64,000 bases of DNA, taken from assembly GCA_010645155.1 (NCBI GenBank), contig JAAGOF010000251.1, positions 1,495,360-1,559,359 of the forward strand. Direction: 5' to 3'. The translations under genes were made by a program, and so were the position numbers. Source of the stretch: Tigriopus japonicus. Its lineage: Eukaryota > Arthropoda > Copepoda > Harpacticoida > Harpacticidae. Position 1 is the first letter of the stretch; each line of letters starts with the position of its first letter. The notes under the pieces were generated by a model. It saw nothing but the letters and a program-made list of their open reading frames with translations, did not search any database and was not told the DNA's origin. Of this stretch, positions 46,501 through 58,152 are shown in pieces.

Positions 46501-49238
46501 GAAGAAATGCATTTATCATGAAAAGGGTTCAACATCAAACTCTGCTCAAACAATTACTCTCTTGCAAGGCTGAGTATAATGGACCCTGCAAGTCATAACA
46601 ATTTGTTACCAACACAACCAGGTAAAATACATCTGCCAAAGTGGTCACCTTGGAGGGTTTCTTCTCCATGGAGATTTGAGATTAGCGCATCAATAATCAC
46701 AAGCCCAGAGGATAATCAAACTAGTCTGGTTTTAGGTTGAACCATTGATCACAGCCTGACTTTCGGGACATTAACGATGAAGAGAATAATTCCAGAACCT
46801 GGGGCTAGAAAAAGGGAAAATTCCCGGCCAGAATTAGTCCTGGCGTGTTTTCTCACAGGATTCTCTACTACCAACAAGTAGGCCAAAGCAAACACAACTA
46901 AGGCTCACACGCATCCACGAGTCAATTGTGTATGCAGCAATACGTTCCAAGCCAAAAGAGAGAAGAGGTCCAATGCAATCTTTGGAAGACAAATTCGTTG
47001 GTGTAAAATGCACGGTGAAGGTGCATTAGTTCGGAAGGCAGTCAGATTTCCCCGCTTCGTCAAACGACCGATCAACCGCAAATGAGTTCCTTCACTTTGG
47101 CTACTGTTGTCATTCGTTGGATTGTTATGTTTTTAGAAACTGTTTACCTTTCATTTGGGCTCGTTGAGGTTCGTTCTGTACCTCAAGCCAATTTGAATGA
47201 AGTGAAGTTGAACAGGCGCACTTTTTCCTTGGTGCTATTTGCATGATCGTCTCATTAGCATATACACATGAACAGCATTCCAAACCCCTTCATTCAAATT
47301 CAGTGTCAGGAGGATACAAGAATGGACAGGAATTCATAGCTTTGAACGATTGAGCATTCCAAGTGTCCTTGGCAGCCTTTGAATCGACTCAAAAAACAGT
47401 CTAAATATCAAGTTTCTCATCAACATTCCAAGGCAAGAATTGCTTTTTCCTGCTTCCTTCATCTGTATATGTTACGTTAGCTTCTCCTGCTTTCAATTAT
47501 TGGATCTACTACGTACAGAACGGGACAGTTGTGGAGAGAACCTTTAGAGAACTTCAAAAAAGATTGAAGGACCTTGAACAGCCAGTCATTGTTAAGAATG
47601 CCATTTATTCCCAATGAGGATTAGTGACTGAGCTCATTCAGTCATGAATTCCGATTCATTTCAAGGCCCAATAAATACCGAACGTAACATGCGACTTCTT
47701 CACTGAACGTTGGTCATCACTGGATCAATCGACGAATTTACGAGTCAAAGTCAAACAAGTCTGCCGATTATTGCAAAAGGTCAACTTGAGATGAGCGCTT
47801 TTCTATCAAGAAGATGTGAATGAGTGAGTCATGTACGAGCATCTCCATCCACGATACGACAGATCAATGTGGGGCAATTCGGCCCAGATTCTAAATGCCA
47901 AACTTCGAGTTCTTACAACGCTGAGCGAAATATTGCACCAAGAAAACAGGCAAAGGCAATCCAGATTTGGCTGATGGAAGTCCAAGCTTACAAGCTCTTT
48001 TTTATCACAAGTGACGGGAAAAATGAAAAGCGCATCCAACATTCCTCTCTCAATTGACAAAAAGAGACATTATCGTTTACTTCCTTGGCTCCATTGACGA
48101 GGTAGTAGAAACCGCAAAGAATATGTACTACGTCATTCAAACGGGATAAGCTGCACAATGGCAAGTAAAGTCAACGGCAACCCTCCAGAAACAAGTGTTT
48201 AGAGGAAATACTCGTGTCATCTAAAGTGGCTAGATCCACACAGAACAACTAGGGAGGGCGAAGTTTAAGAGAGGTTCGTGAAAGTCTTACCTTGTAGTAC
48301 ACAATGTTCTCCAAACTGATCCCTTTAGCCTCATTCAGGTCATTGAAGAACTTTTGATTGAATATGAACGCCACTCCACTGATCTCCTCCACCTGACTCT
48401 CGGCTTCAGTCCGTTTGTTGATGAAGTTCGCCGTGATTGCAATGGCCAATTTCCCTCGAAATTCTTTACGCTTAAAGCCGGTGAGCGTATTTCGCTTTCC
48501 ATCGGCTCCGATCAAAAGGTCAAATTCATAATGTCTCAAGGGATGGTCTTCGGGTGACACTCTGGCCTTCCAGCCGGTTTCGCTATCAGTGGGTTCCACT
48601 AGGCCTTCAAAGCCCACACTTTCATACACTTCCACGCCCAATAAAAGACAAGCTTTCAGAAGAATGCACTGTAACTGGCGGATGCTAATATGGTCAATCG
48701 ATCCCGCGCAAAATTTGCCATAGAACTTTTTAGCGCCCAAACCACGCAAATCCACGATGTTATAGGGCCAGAGATGGAGCACATTATTCCTGGAGAAGCG
48801 ATCGCGCTTCTCTAGCACCACCACCTTAGCGCCCAAAAGCTGCGCTTCGATCGCAGTGCGCAACCCACACGGGCCAGCGCCAATCACGAGCACGCGCTGA
48901 CCGGCGCACGCTTTCCCGCCTTTGTAGACTTTGTGCGACGTCCGCTTGTCAAACTTGGCCCAAAGTGCCTGCGCTTTCCACGACTTGAGCTTAGACTTTA
49001 AGCGCGGGTAGAAATAGGGCAAAGGACCGGGTTTGACCCTGAGGACCTCGCAGAGATAACGATAGCACTTGAGGATCGATTTGAGCGTGGTAGCGTTACA
49101 AAAACGGTCAAAGATCTCATTAGCTAGAGTCAGGTCGACCGTCATGCTCTGAGCTCGAGCCAGACTCGTGCCCGATAATCCGCTGTTGGGGGCACTGGGC
49201 CCGTTAAGGCCCGGGGCCAAGGCGCTCTCTACCTCCAT
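31564..49238 (-). CDS. Mical: MICAL: flavin monooxygenase acting on F-actin, with CH, LIM and bMERB domains
   Basis: It oxidises actin methionines using FAD and NADPH, disassembling filaments downstream of semaphorin/plexin, and its C-terminus binds Rab GTPases. Eight coding exons (minus strand): 49238-48291, 44295-44047, 40278-40116, 39694-39498, 39414-37920, 36716-36494, 36423-36064 and 35227-31564. They sum to 7299 nt, exactly 2433 codons (2432 aa). The monooxygenase domain (about 85-515) has GAGPCG at 120-125 and GADGKRNTL, then FAINHYG-type ([20 protein letters not shown]) and [20 protein letters not shown]. The CH domain is at about 550-655 ([20 protein letters not shown]), the LIM at about 969-1025 ([14 protein letters not shown], then CLPH in the next exon). 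A long acidic, Ser-rich region follows, and a coiled-coil bMERB domain at about 2240-2425. Intron 6 appears to use a GC donor. An acceptor at 49275/49274 implies an upstream non-coding exon. Identification is secure. Confidence 0.95.
41580..42002. mobile_element. Mariner-type MITE, 423 bp, in Mical intron 2
   Basis: The left end CAGGGAAGTCCATAATTAAC and the inward-read right end CAGGGTAATCCGTATATATG share CAGGG and TCC-x-TA positions, followed by a common GTCC. TA abuts both sides (41578-41579 and 42003-42004). No coding capacity. The inverted repeats are imperfect, so this is a moderate call. Confidence 0.55.
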
Positions 49239-49273
49239 TGGAATGACGGCAGAGCTCTTATCCTAAACGTGTC

Positions 49274-50181
49274 ACTGCAACGGAAAACAAAACTATAATA
49301 GGCTTTATTCTTTTTCTACTAGCTCTACACTACCACAAGCGGCTCGTCGTGCCTCTCTGGACTTGAGCTCAGAATCCATTAAAAAGCGAAGTAAAAACCA
49401 GTGACAGGCCAAAGAAAAAAAACAAATGAGGCCAAAGAAGAGGAAAAAAGTCAAAAATACGTTTCATAAGCTCAAAAGGCGTCCAGGATAATCCGCGTAA
49501 CGAGATTGAATGGTCTTTGTGCGGTATAAGGTTTCCGACTGAAGCTGGAGGACCAAATCGGGACACCATTTTTTATCGGTTTGTGTTGACCCAACAAAAA
49601 CACATTGACGATTTCTCACAAAATATCTGAGTCTTTGTCCCATTTATCATCAAACCGATTATCTAGGACAACAAATCACAAACTGAGATAACTAACTAAC
49701 TCTAAGTTCTTTCAGATATCCAATTCGAACCGCTTTGAAACTTCAAGACCAGGACACATTTGACAAGCTTTTTATAAGCACACCTATACATGACATCAAC
49801 CTCTATAAAATCCGGATGAGAATGTCACTCACTCATGCACTCACTAAGCAGGGGGTGGGCGTGAAAGGGGCGGGGCACACCGGGTGGTGGTCCAGGGGTT
49901 TGAACGGGGTCTCGATTGGTGGTGGTTCTTCTTCTTTTCCTTGGCTCACTTTGGCCTCGATGGCCCATGCACACATGCATGCACTTACGATGAAGAGAAG
50001 GAGGAGGAGCACTGGACTCCAAGTCTGAAGAACGAGAGCGAAAAGAAGAATAAGAAGAGGATCTAGAGCCGAAGAAGGCCAAACTGCTCACGGGAACGAA
50101 CGCCGACGAACTGCACAGTTGGACAGGTTGGACAAATTCCTTGACGAGATCAGAGTCAGATTGATTTGGTTTTTGGGCCAA
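49274..50181 (-). promoter_or_regulatory. Probable Mical 5' region: non-coding exon acceptor and GC-rich upstream block
   Basis: Reading on the minus strand, TTTTGTTTTCCGTTGCAG ends at 49275, 36 nt before the Mical ATG, a good splice acceptor. The first exon must therefore lie upstream. The block 49840-49930 is locally GC-rich (GGGGGTGGGCGTG, GGGGCGGGGC) in an AT-rich setting and is the best promoter candidate. An open frame at 49825-50181 shows no family resemblance. Confidence 0.4.
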
Positions 50182-50772
50182 AAGTGCTCTTTGTTACGAA
50201 TATCAATGAAACTTGAAGTAGAATAACTTCCTAATTTCAGTTCTGCCAAGACTTGACGGTAAACGTTGATTTTTTCACAAATACATCTCTACAGACGTTA
50301 ATCATAATAAGATTCAAAGCCATACACCGTGCCTAGTACTTGCAAAACCTAGCGTGGGAAGGCTTAGAGGCCCACAGGATAGGACTTAGGGCCCAGTAGG
50401 GCTAGACTGCAGGGCACCATTCGTTGGATTGGTGGATTGGTAGATTGGTGGATTCGTTAGGTTGGAAACTACACTGGATTGACTTTTAATTAGCTGATCA
50501 AGCGACAGTCTCAAAACAAAGAAAAACTGTTCAAGCAGCTTGTGAGAAATAAGGGTTCGAGTTTTCGGCTCTTGAAAATAAACTTGTTTCATCAAACTCG
50601 TCTTGACCTACGATAGAGAGGAGGCAGATTTCAACGCATGATGCGCGGTCACTCTAATCGAAATCAAAACAAGAAAAAGATGTTCAAAGCTTACAGCTGA
50701 TCAACCTCAAAATTTTGTAAGCTGTTTTGCGCTTGCCAAAAGGTTTGGCCACAGACCATGGTATTACCTAGT
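50182..50772. other. Intergenic, with short GATTGGTG tandem run
   Basis: The only notable structure is a short minisatellite-like run of GATTGGTGGATTGGTA units at about 50425-50456. Confidence 0.45.
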
Positions 50773-51264
50773 CTGAGATGGTAGCTTCAAAATTTATCAT
50801 CTTTGCCCCTATTCAAGAGAATTTGTTATATTTTACAGGAGCTGTGGTTTATGTAATAATGTTTATTGCGAGAGTACACACATCTCATTGGATAAATGCA
50901 AATGATTTTTACATTTTTTAGTCATTGGGGCCTGCTCTAGGTTCTTTAGAGGTAATTATGTAACAAAAAAAATCTCCACCAATTTTCAGCTCAATCAAAC
51001 AATGAATTCAACAAAAGTTTAAATTCAGGCAAGCAAAGGCCGAAAATGAACTCGCTCTACCTCTTGTTGCAAGATCTTGCCACAAAAGGTAAGACAAGCT
51101 CATTTTACCTGAAATTTAAAGAAGCATAACTTTTGACTCCGTCGTCCAATTGAGCTGAAAATTAATAGACAAATTTCTTGTTCCATAAACCACAGCTCCT
51201 GTAAAATATAAGATATTCTCTTGAATGGGAGCAAAGATGATAAATTTTGAAGCAACCATCTCAG
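50773..51264. repeat. Inverted repeat, arms 81 bp, 330-bp spacer
   Basis: The arms 50773-50853 and 51184-51264 are reverse complements with about 90% identity (shared CTGAGATGGT, TTCAAAATTTATCATCTTTG, TTTTACAGGAGCTGTGGTTT). The spacer carries GAGAGTACACAC-x-TCTCATTGGAT and neighbouring sequence also found inverted at 62385-62475, so it belongs to a dispersed family. Likely a foldback MITE; no target duplication identified. Confidence 0.75.
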
Positions 51265-51530
51265 TCCAGCACTAGCGAGGTATATGCTAGAACAAAGCTA
51301 GTTTTCCATGAATTTTTGGGAGATCACAAGAGTTTGTTAGATGTTTTTCCATGCATTTTTAAAACTTAAAAAGGGTCCTTAAGATGTTTCAGGTGAGAAA
51401 GCTAGCCCATATTGGGTCAAATGTTAAAACACATCAAATTTCTTTTATAGTACACCAAAATATTTTTAGATTAATGGGCTGCCAGGCGAGTATACACTTG
51501 AGGCCCATTAATCTGACTTGAAATTGTTTT

Positions 51531-51888
51531 AGAGGTTGTGAAGAATTGTTTGTTGTCCCCCTCTATTCCTGCCCCACCAGCCTGTTGCGTAGACATCGCT
51601 GAAGGCCAGCCAGCATTGTCCATGCACTCGGGAAGAAACAAAACTCAACATAATTTTAACTATTTCGCAATATGTGTGATATTGTACTAATAAATAAGTA
51701 TAATAATTGTTTACCGATATCAAAAAGGACATTGGTTGGTGACATTGTTGGCAAATTTACTTGAAATATTGGGTAATTTGTCTCTTCCTATGTGTCTGGA
51801 CAGTGCTGGCTGGCCTACAGCGTGTCTACGCGGCAGGTCTTGGCAGCGTCCATAGCGAAAGACAACAATCAATTCTTCACAACCTCTA
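51531..51888. repeat. Inverted repeat, arms ~111 bp, 136-bp spacer
   Basis: 51531-51641 and 51778-51888 are reverse complements at roughly 75-80% identity (AGAGGTTGTGAAGAATTG, GCGTAGACA, GGCCAGCCAGCA). No coding sequence and no known termini. It is close to the preceding inverted repeat but unrelated in sequence. Confidence 0.65.
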
Positions 51889-53203
51889 TACTCTATAAAA
51901 GTAAATCTTACATGCATTGCGCTTTGACATACAGCGTGAAGAGCAGAATCAAAATATTTTGAACCAAAGAAAACTAAAATAAATCATTTTGATTCAATTA
52001 CGTTTGATGAGCTTGAAAATGCAGCAATACAATAACTTAATTTTTCTTCAAGCCAAAGCTATTTGAAGGCACTAACTACTTTGACATTGAAAAAGTGATT
52101 GGGAAAATATAACATTTCTAGGACTTAATTTTGAAACATTACAAACATTCTATTATAACACGAAACAAATTTTACGAAATTCAGAATAAAATCGATGTCC
52201 GAATGAGCTCGTCTTTGGCACAATTTCGGCTTTTTTCTCCTCCCTGAATGAAGCGCCGCAACACCGCCGTCATCATCATGAGGTGTGCAAGCTAACGTCA
52301 CGGAAAACGGTGACAAAAAGTAGAAAGGCGGCGTTTGAACCAAGCTAAGACCCTGGGAAAACGGCGACCCTGCCGTTTGAGAGCCACTCCCGTGACTGCG
52401 AGAACACAGCGGCGACCGGGGACTTTTTCAGTGTGACCCTTACGGAAAATCTTGATGGCTCCCAATTTTAGATAACGGCACAAAAATGAAATTTTAATGA
52501 AAAAACCGAAAAGTATTTCATGTTTAGACACTTTTTTGCTCTTTCTTGAATGTTAATTGGGCCATGATTTGGGTGTGGGCTAAATTTGAGGGTGGTATAT
52601 TTTTGTTGAAGCGATCTTCATGTCACCTTTGTTGGAAAGCCCGTCTTCGCCTTTTTTGGCACTTTTTTATCTAAACATTTTGAAGGAGCGGCCTGAATGG
52701 CCTTCACGGACAGCGTTGCCAAATTGGAAAAGGAAGGGATTGGGTATGGATAGGCATTTCAAAAACTTGCATCAGTTTAAGAGGTTCGACCGTTTTTGCC
52801 CTATAAAAATAGCCAAAAATGGAAAGAATGATATTAACCGATATCATCATAAAGCGAAATGAAATAAATTCATCGACCTTTGGAAATTTGGGCCGCCTGA
52901 CTCAAAATGTACCCACTTTGTCAGCAAAAATGGAAGCACTGAATGCAAAAAACTTGGCCTACGATGCTTTTCTCATGGTAGAACTATCCCCACCAAACAA
53001 ACTATATCCGAAAATACGCAATCAAAAATTATCTTACTCGCACAATTTCAATAATTATCTTCAATAAATAGCCCTTGGAAACATTCCTCAATAGAAAAGG
53101 GATGCCATTATTTTTTCATGGCCTCGAAAATTCCTCATCATAATAAACATGCGCGTCTTGGTCGAAGTGACGTTGGGTCTGAACCATCGAATGTAAGCTC
53201 AAC
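51889..53203. other. BUD13 upstream region
   Basis: No coding exon recognised. A relatively GC-rich patch at 52250-52450 and a T-rich patch at 52500-52680 precede BUD13. The BUD13 promoter should lie just upstream of 53204. Confidence 0.4.
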
Positions 53204-56200
53204 ATGAGTTCCAAACTCGATTACCTCCAAAAATACTTATCTTCCGATAAAACTACCCACAATACGGCCATACCCGGAAAAGAGTCCAAAAAGAAAAAGA
53301 AGAAAAGCAAGGTCAAGAAGGGTCCAGTGTCGATGGCGGGACGAGGGTAAGGATTCGATTTCACTTTTTGCGTAATAAAGAGTCTGGATGGACCACCTTT
53401 AATCCACGGCTAATCAAGTGACATGGAAAATCGCGGTTATGTTTTCTATCAACTAACCCGTATTAAGAAAGATAGTATTACATTTGGATAAATCGGAGAA
53501 TGTTTTGCATATATGTTTTGCATCGACAATTGCAGCGTCAAGCGAACTAAGGTTTTTCGGTCATGGACTCTGCCTAAATGCCTAAAAGAGCGTTATCTCA
53601 CATAAAAAGTGAGCATTACTCGGCAAAAAAAGGCCGTGGAGAGGAAAAGCTTGAGTTTGTACCGTTTTAGCTCCGCTTATTTGTTTTTTTTCCAACTCTG
53701 CGGGGTATCTAGACTCTAGGTAGACTAGGCCCTTAATTCGTCAAGTTGCACTATTTTCGGATTGATGACAATACAAAATGAACGTGAAACTCTTGTGAGC
53801 GAGTTTTATTTGGCAAATTTTGTCGTTAAACCCATTCGTTCGAAGTTACGACTTCATTAGACAAGATCTGTTGGGTGACCCCGCACGTTTCAAAAATAGA
53901 CTTCAAGGACGAGAAACTAGTCAAAGTCCAATATTTGGTTTTAGTAAAAAGTTAAGATGTGACTCATACATGGATTTCTCATCATATTTTGCGAACGCTT
54001 GTGGAGAAAAAAATTAAAACTTTCGATATGAGACCGTCTTGCCTTTAAAAGGTATTCTTTTTGTCGTGTTGCTCGCTCCTGATTATTTTCTGTGTTGCCC
54101 AACATACCTTGTCTAATCAAATCACAGCTTCGAACGAGCTTGTCTAGCAACAAAATTTGTAAAATAACACATGTTCACAAGCCATAAATCTAATAATTAA
54201 ATAATCATTTAACCGATTTACAAGCCCGGCCTACTTCCAGTTTGGATACCCTTCGTATTTCGCCGACTTTTTCGTTATCCCCAAAGTTGATTTGTTTTGA
54301 CGTTTTCTCTCACTAAAAATCCACCCTTACATTGTTTCAGTTTTCGAATCATTGACGAAAACGACGTATTCAAGAGGAGTGGAACCGGCGATGGATCGCA
54401 CATTGGCGACGATCAAGGCGATGATGATGATGATGAACGCTTCCAAACCCAAGAAGATCGCCCTCAAGTGGCCGGGATCGTGGATGAGCGACCCGAAATC
54501 GAGATCATGAAAGAGCGATTCGTCACCAGCAACTTTCAAAGCGTCCAGGAAATCAAATCCGAGCCCTTGGCCGTTAAAAGTGAACCCTTAGACGAAGAAG
54601 ATCAGAGTCCGCCTCGATCTCGGCCTCGTCGACAACGACACGATAGTTCAGCCAGTGAAAACCAATCACCCTCACCGCCTCGATTACGCCATGATAGTTC
54701 GGGTAGTGAGCCCGCCTCTCCTCCGCGTTCAAATCCGAATCAGAGGGCGTTGCCCGTGATCAAAACCGAGAATGACTCAGATCTCTCTCCGCCTCGAAGA
54801 CGCCCTGTGGACGAGCGGGGCGTGTCTCCAGACCTTTCTCCGCCCCGCAGACGTCCAACAGAGCCACGGGGCGTGTCCCAGGATCTGTCTCCGCGTAGAA
54901 GAAGAATCAAAGTCGAAGGGGACGACGACTTATCTCCACCTCGACGACGGATCAAAGCGGAAGAAGGTGAATCGTCGTCGTCGAATAATCCCAGTCAAAC
55001 TTTGGACGGAAAGAAAGCGGGACTGCAAAATGCCAAGGCTTTAAAACACGAATTGTCCCATCTGCGGGCCAAAGAGCGGGCCATGTTTGAAACGGTAAGC
55101 GATTTCTTTGGGTTTTGTCTTGAAATAGTGTTATATTTGTTTGTGTGGTTCCAGCTGAGTTCGGATGTGTCTGGTCGAAATGCGGAAACGAAAGTGCGAG
55201 GCCGTTTAAAGGCGAAAGCGGAAGAAGAAGAACAGAAGCGGAAAGAACAGGAGATCACTGAAGAGGTCAAAGCCAAGTATTCACGTTGGAGCAAAGGGTA
55301 AGTTGTTGCGATGTAAGAAATCGATTGCAGTTTGACCCAAAGTTCCATTTGTGTAGGGTTGTTCAAGCTCAGAAGATTCAAGAGCGGATCAATACGGATT
55401 TATACGAGATGAGCAAGCCCTTAACCCGTGATGCTGATGATGCTGATCTGGATGCTCATTTAAAGGCTGTGGAACGTGAAGAGGATCCCATGCTTCAATT
55501 CATTAAGAAGAAGAAAGCCAAGAGCCTCAAAGGACCCAGTAAGTAGTGGTTGCAACGCAATAATACTTTTTCTTTCTCGTTGCCATTTTCATTGCACCAG
55601 GATGCAATCTCAAACTTAAACAGTGCTCTTTCCAAAGTATTATTCGACACTGAAAGTCAAATATTTTCAAATATCTTCCGACCTTGCATGGGTATGAAAC
55701 ATTATCCAGCAAGCAAACTTTACGGCTACAAAGATGCTCAATTTAGCTACTTCAGTTAACGAGACCATAGCGAGTGTGAAGCAAATGAGTAGAAAAAAAG
55801 CTGCAAATGCTAAATACATACCGGGTTTCCGCAAATACTTTTGCATAGAAAACTTGAGCAAGATCTATCTGAAGAACCTGAATTACTATTTAAAAACTTT
55901 TTTTTAACGAAACTATTAATCAGCCATTAATATTACTTTTGAAAAACCTCGACCTCGAACCCGATGCCCGCCTCCAGACGCCCTCGGAAACCATGGCAGG
56001 CCTTGCGGAGATCTTTTTCATTCATGTCCTTCCAGGCATTGTTGACGGAGACTTTGAGTTGCTGTTTTTGGGCCTTTCTTACAAGCCTACTCCTTGACAC
56101 GCTTCCACATATGATAGTCAGGGATGGGGAGTAATTGTAATTGTAATGAATTACATTTTTTGGCCAAGTAATTGTAATTGTTATTAATTAAATTATTGGC

Positions 56201-58121
56201 CATGTAATTGACGAATTTTCAATTATAAATTACCAATTACTTTTCAAAATCTATCTTCCTCAAAGTAACCATAAAACCAATTTATCAGTATATATATGTA
56301 TAGAGTTCGTGTTTTCTGAAAAAGGAAAATATGCCTTGTGATAGGTGGTATAATATTTTTGATATTTAAACATAAGCTTTTGGTTTTTGTAAATCATTCT
56401 TTCATATGAACCTTTCAGGCATTATAAGTTGCCAGTTGGTGCATCTCTACTTAAAAATGGCAGATCTGTTTATTTTCATCGTTTTGAAAAGGCAAAAAGG
56501 TGAAAGAGATGGAAAAATTGTAATTGTTATGTAATTGACATGCAATTGTAAATGAAGTCAATTACATTTTCGGATAGTGTAATTGTAATTGTGATTAATT
56601 ACATTTTTTGATGAAGGAATTGCAATTGTAATTAATTACATTTTGCAAGTAATTGACCCAACTCTGATGATAGTCAAAGGGATTCAGGTTGGGTGAGGCT
56701 AGAAGTCCTTCGACCAGAATCCCTCTGACCCCAGACTGTACTCAAGGTACTTTTGAATGACTTCAGGGGTGTGACATGGGGCTTCATCTTGTTACCACGG
56801 CCAGTTGCCACTCCCATAAGCTTTGTCAAGCAATGGAAAAACCTTTCTGCTTAAGATGAGCTTGTACTGAGTGCTGTTAAGGTTGCCGTAAATCCAGATT
56901 GGAGGAAGTGCGTGCTCTTCAGAACAGAAGACATCCAACATCCTGGCCTTGGTTGGAAACTTGGACTTGGGTGTGTACCTGATGCTTGGATCAACATCTG
57001 AAGGCTTGTTGGCCAAGGTATCCGATGTTCCCACGGTTGGTGACAACGTCCTCGTAGAAATTCTTCTTGTCTGAAAAAGCGACAACCTTTCCAGGATTTG
57101 ACTTCATCCAAGTCAACATCGTTTTGGCCCTTTCAAGCCTCTTCTTCCTCAGTTTAGGTCATTCCTGACTAGCTCAGACATGCTTGAGGGAGCCATGTTA
57201 TGGGTCTTGGCCAATTTTGTAATGCTAACTTTTGGATCGTTCTTGATGTCCTTCTTGACCGGCTACAATCCCAAATGAGAGTTGCTTTTGGCTTTCATCC
57301 TCTGACTCCTTTGTCAAAGTTTCCAGTCCCCTTGTAGAGCTTATTGACGTTGTAGACGGTGCTTGAAGCAACCTGAAAGTACTCCGTGACCTCTTTCGGC
57401 TTGTCACCAACCTCAATCCGCGTTATGAATTTTGACTGTAGATCACTCATTTTATTCTGGATAGAGAATGAGTTGATCGATTTTGATAACCATCTCGGAG
57501 CCTTTTAGCACTTTTTTCTAGCTCTACTACATTAAAACAAATAACGTTTTTTTTAAACAATTCTAAGATGTTTCCACGCACCTGGTATGTATTCGTTTCA
57601 ATGCAAAAGCTAAAAGGACTAGAAAGAGAGCTTGGAAGAAACCGAAAGCAAAGAAATTAACTGCAAATTCACTCACATACACAATTCGTCGTCGAATAGA
57701 GGAAGGCAAACAGACTTGGTTTTTTCTTAATCAGTTATTTATTATGTTTTAATGGTTTTAGGACCAAAAGTGAGTTTATTTTTTCCCTAAAATTACATGT
57801 TAGGCCATGTTTCCTTTCGGTCGTCTACGGCATAACCGAAACGGGAATTTCATGTAAAAGTGCTTTTGGTCCATCACTAAAAGAAATAATAAATGTAATG
57901 CTTCATACCTTTCACCGTGTGAAATGAATGTTTTTCCTGTTCCAGAATATCCTACCTATAATGGACCTCCCCCTCCTCCAAACCGATATGGTATTGCCCC
58001 TGGTTATCGATGGGATGGCGTGGATCGTTCCAATGGGTTTGAGAAGAAACTCTTTGAAAAGAAAAATAGCCGGGTAGCACTCCAAGAAGAAGCCTATAAG
58101 TGGAGTACCGAAGACATGTAA
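53204..58121 (+). CDS. BUD13: BUD13, subunit of the spliceosomal RES complex
   Basis: BUD13 is part of the nuclear RES (retention and splicing) complex with RBMX2/Snu17 and Pml1, binding the activated spliceosome. Five coding exons: 53204-53346, 54341-55094, 55155-55297, 55357-55538 and 57946-58121. All are GT-AG with matching phases; the sum is 1398 nt, 466 codons (465 aa). The N-terminus has [12 protein letters not shown] and a poly-Lys patch. Residues 49-53 read FRIID, equivalent to the vertebrate MRIVD. The middle is disordered, with repeated RHDSS and DLSPPRRR units as in animal orthologues. The C-terminal Bud13 domain runs from about residue 280 and ends [38 protein letters not shown], nearly invariant in the family. 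It is somewhat shorter than the vertebrate protein because there are fewer repeats. Intron 4 (2.4 kb) holds a nested mariner and hAT MITE. Confidence 0.95.
53814..54159. repeat. Inverted-repeat MITE candidate (346 bp) in BUD13 intron 1
   Basis: The left arm 53814-53879 and the right arm 54094-54159 are reverse complements at about 75% identity (CAAATTTTGT, TCGTTCGAAG, TTAGACAAG, TGTTGGG). The similarity reaches a few bases further outward (TTATTT). No clear target duplication was seen. Confidence 0.6.
55821..57585 (-). mobile_element. mariner element in BUD13 intron 4, interrupted by a hAT MITE
   Basis: TA abuts both ends (55819-55820 and 57586-57587). The termini CCGGGTTTCCGCAAATACTT and, inward from the right, CCAGGTGCGTGGAAACATCT are imperfectly similar (CC-x-GGT, AAA, CTT). 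A transposase reads on the minus strand from about 57450 ([20 protein letters not shown]), through a helix-turn-helix ([20 protein letters not shown]), [18 protein letters not shown] and, split by the inserted [17 protein letters not shown], to a C-terminus near 55933 ([16 protein letters not shown]). Stops and frameshifts break it. Without the 548-bp MITE and its duplicated 8 bp it is 1209 bp, a normal mariner length. Confidence 0.8.
56119..56666. mobile_element. hAT MITE, 548 bp, inside the mariner
   Basis: The left end is CAGGGATGGGGAGTAATT and the inward-read right end CAGAGTTGGGTCAATTACTT. Perfect 8-bp duplication ATGATAGT at 56111-56118 and 56667-56674. The interior repeats TAATTGTAATTGT / AATTACATTTTTTG several times. 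Insertion occurred at the codon region of the third catalytic Asp block (NPFDYH) of the mariner transposase. Confidence 0.9.
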
Positions 58122-58146
58122 TCGTGTTTTTTCTGAATAATCGCAC

Positions 58147-58152
58147 AATAAA
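58147..58152 (+). promoter_or_regulatory. BUD13 polyadenylation signal AATAAA
   Basis: Canonical hexamer 26 nt after the BUD13 stop codon, implying a very short 3' UTR. Confidence 0.65.

Noticed and set aside
44296..48290. Search for a gene nested in Mical intron 1
   Set aside because: Only short, family-less frames; nothing supportable in these 4 kb.
49825..50181. 118-codon minus-strand frame upstream of Mical
   Set aside because: Ser/Pro-rich with no family match, located in the GC-rich promoter candidate. It is not joined to Mical by a phase-matched splice that I could find.
52125..52531. Two minus-strand frames upstream of BUD13
   Set aside because: No domain, opposite strand to BUD13, probably promoter-proximal sequence.
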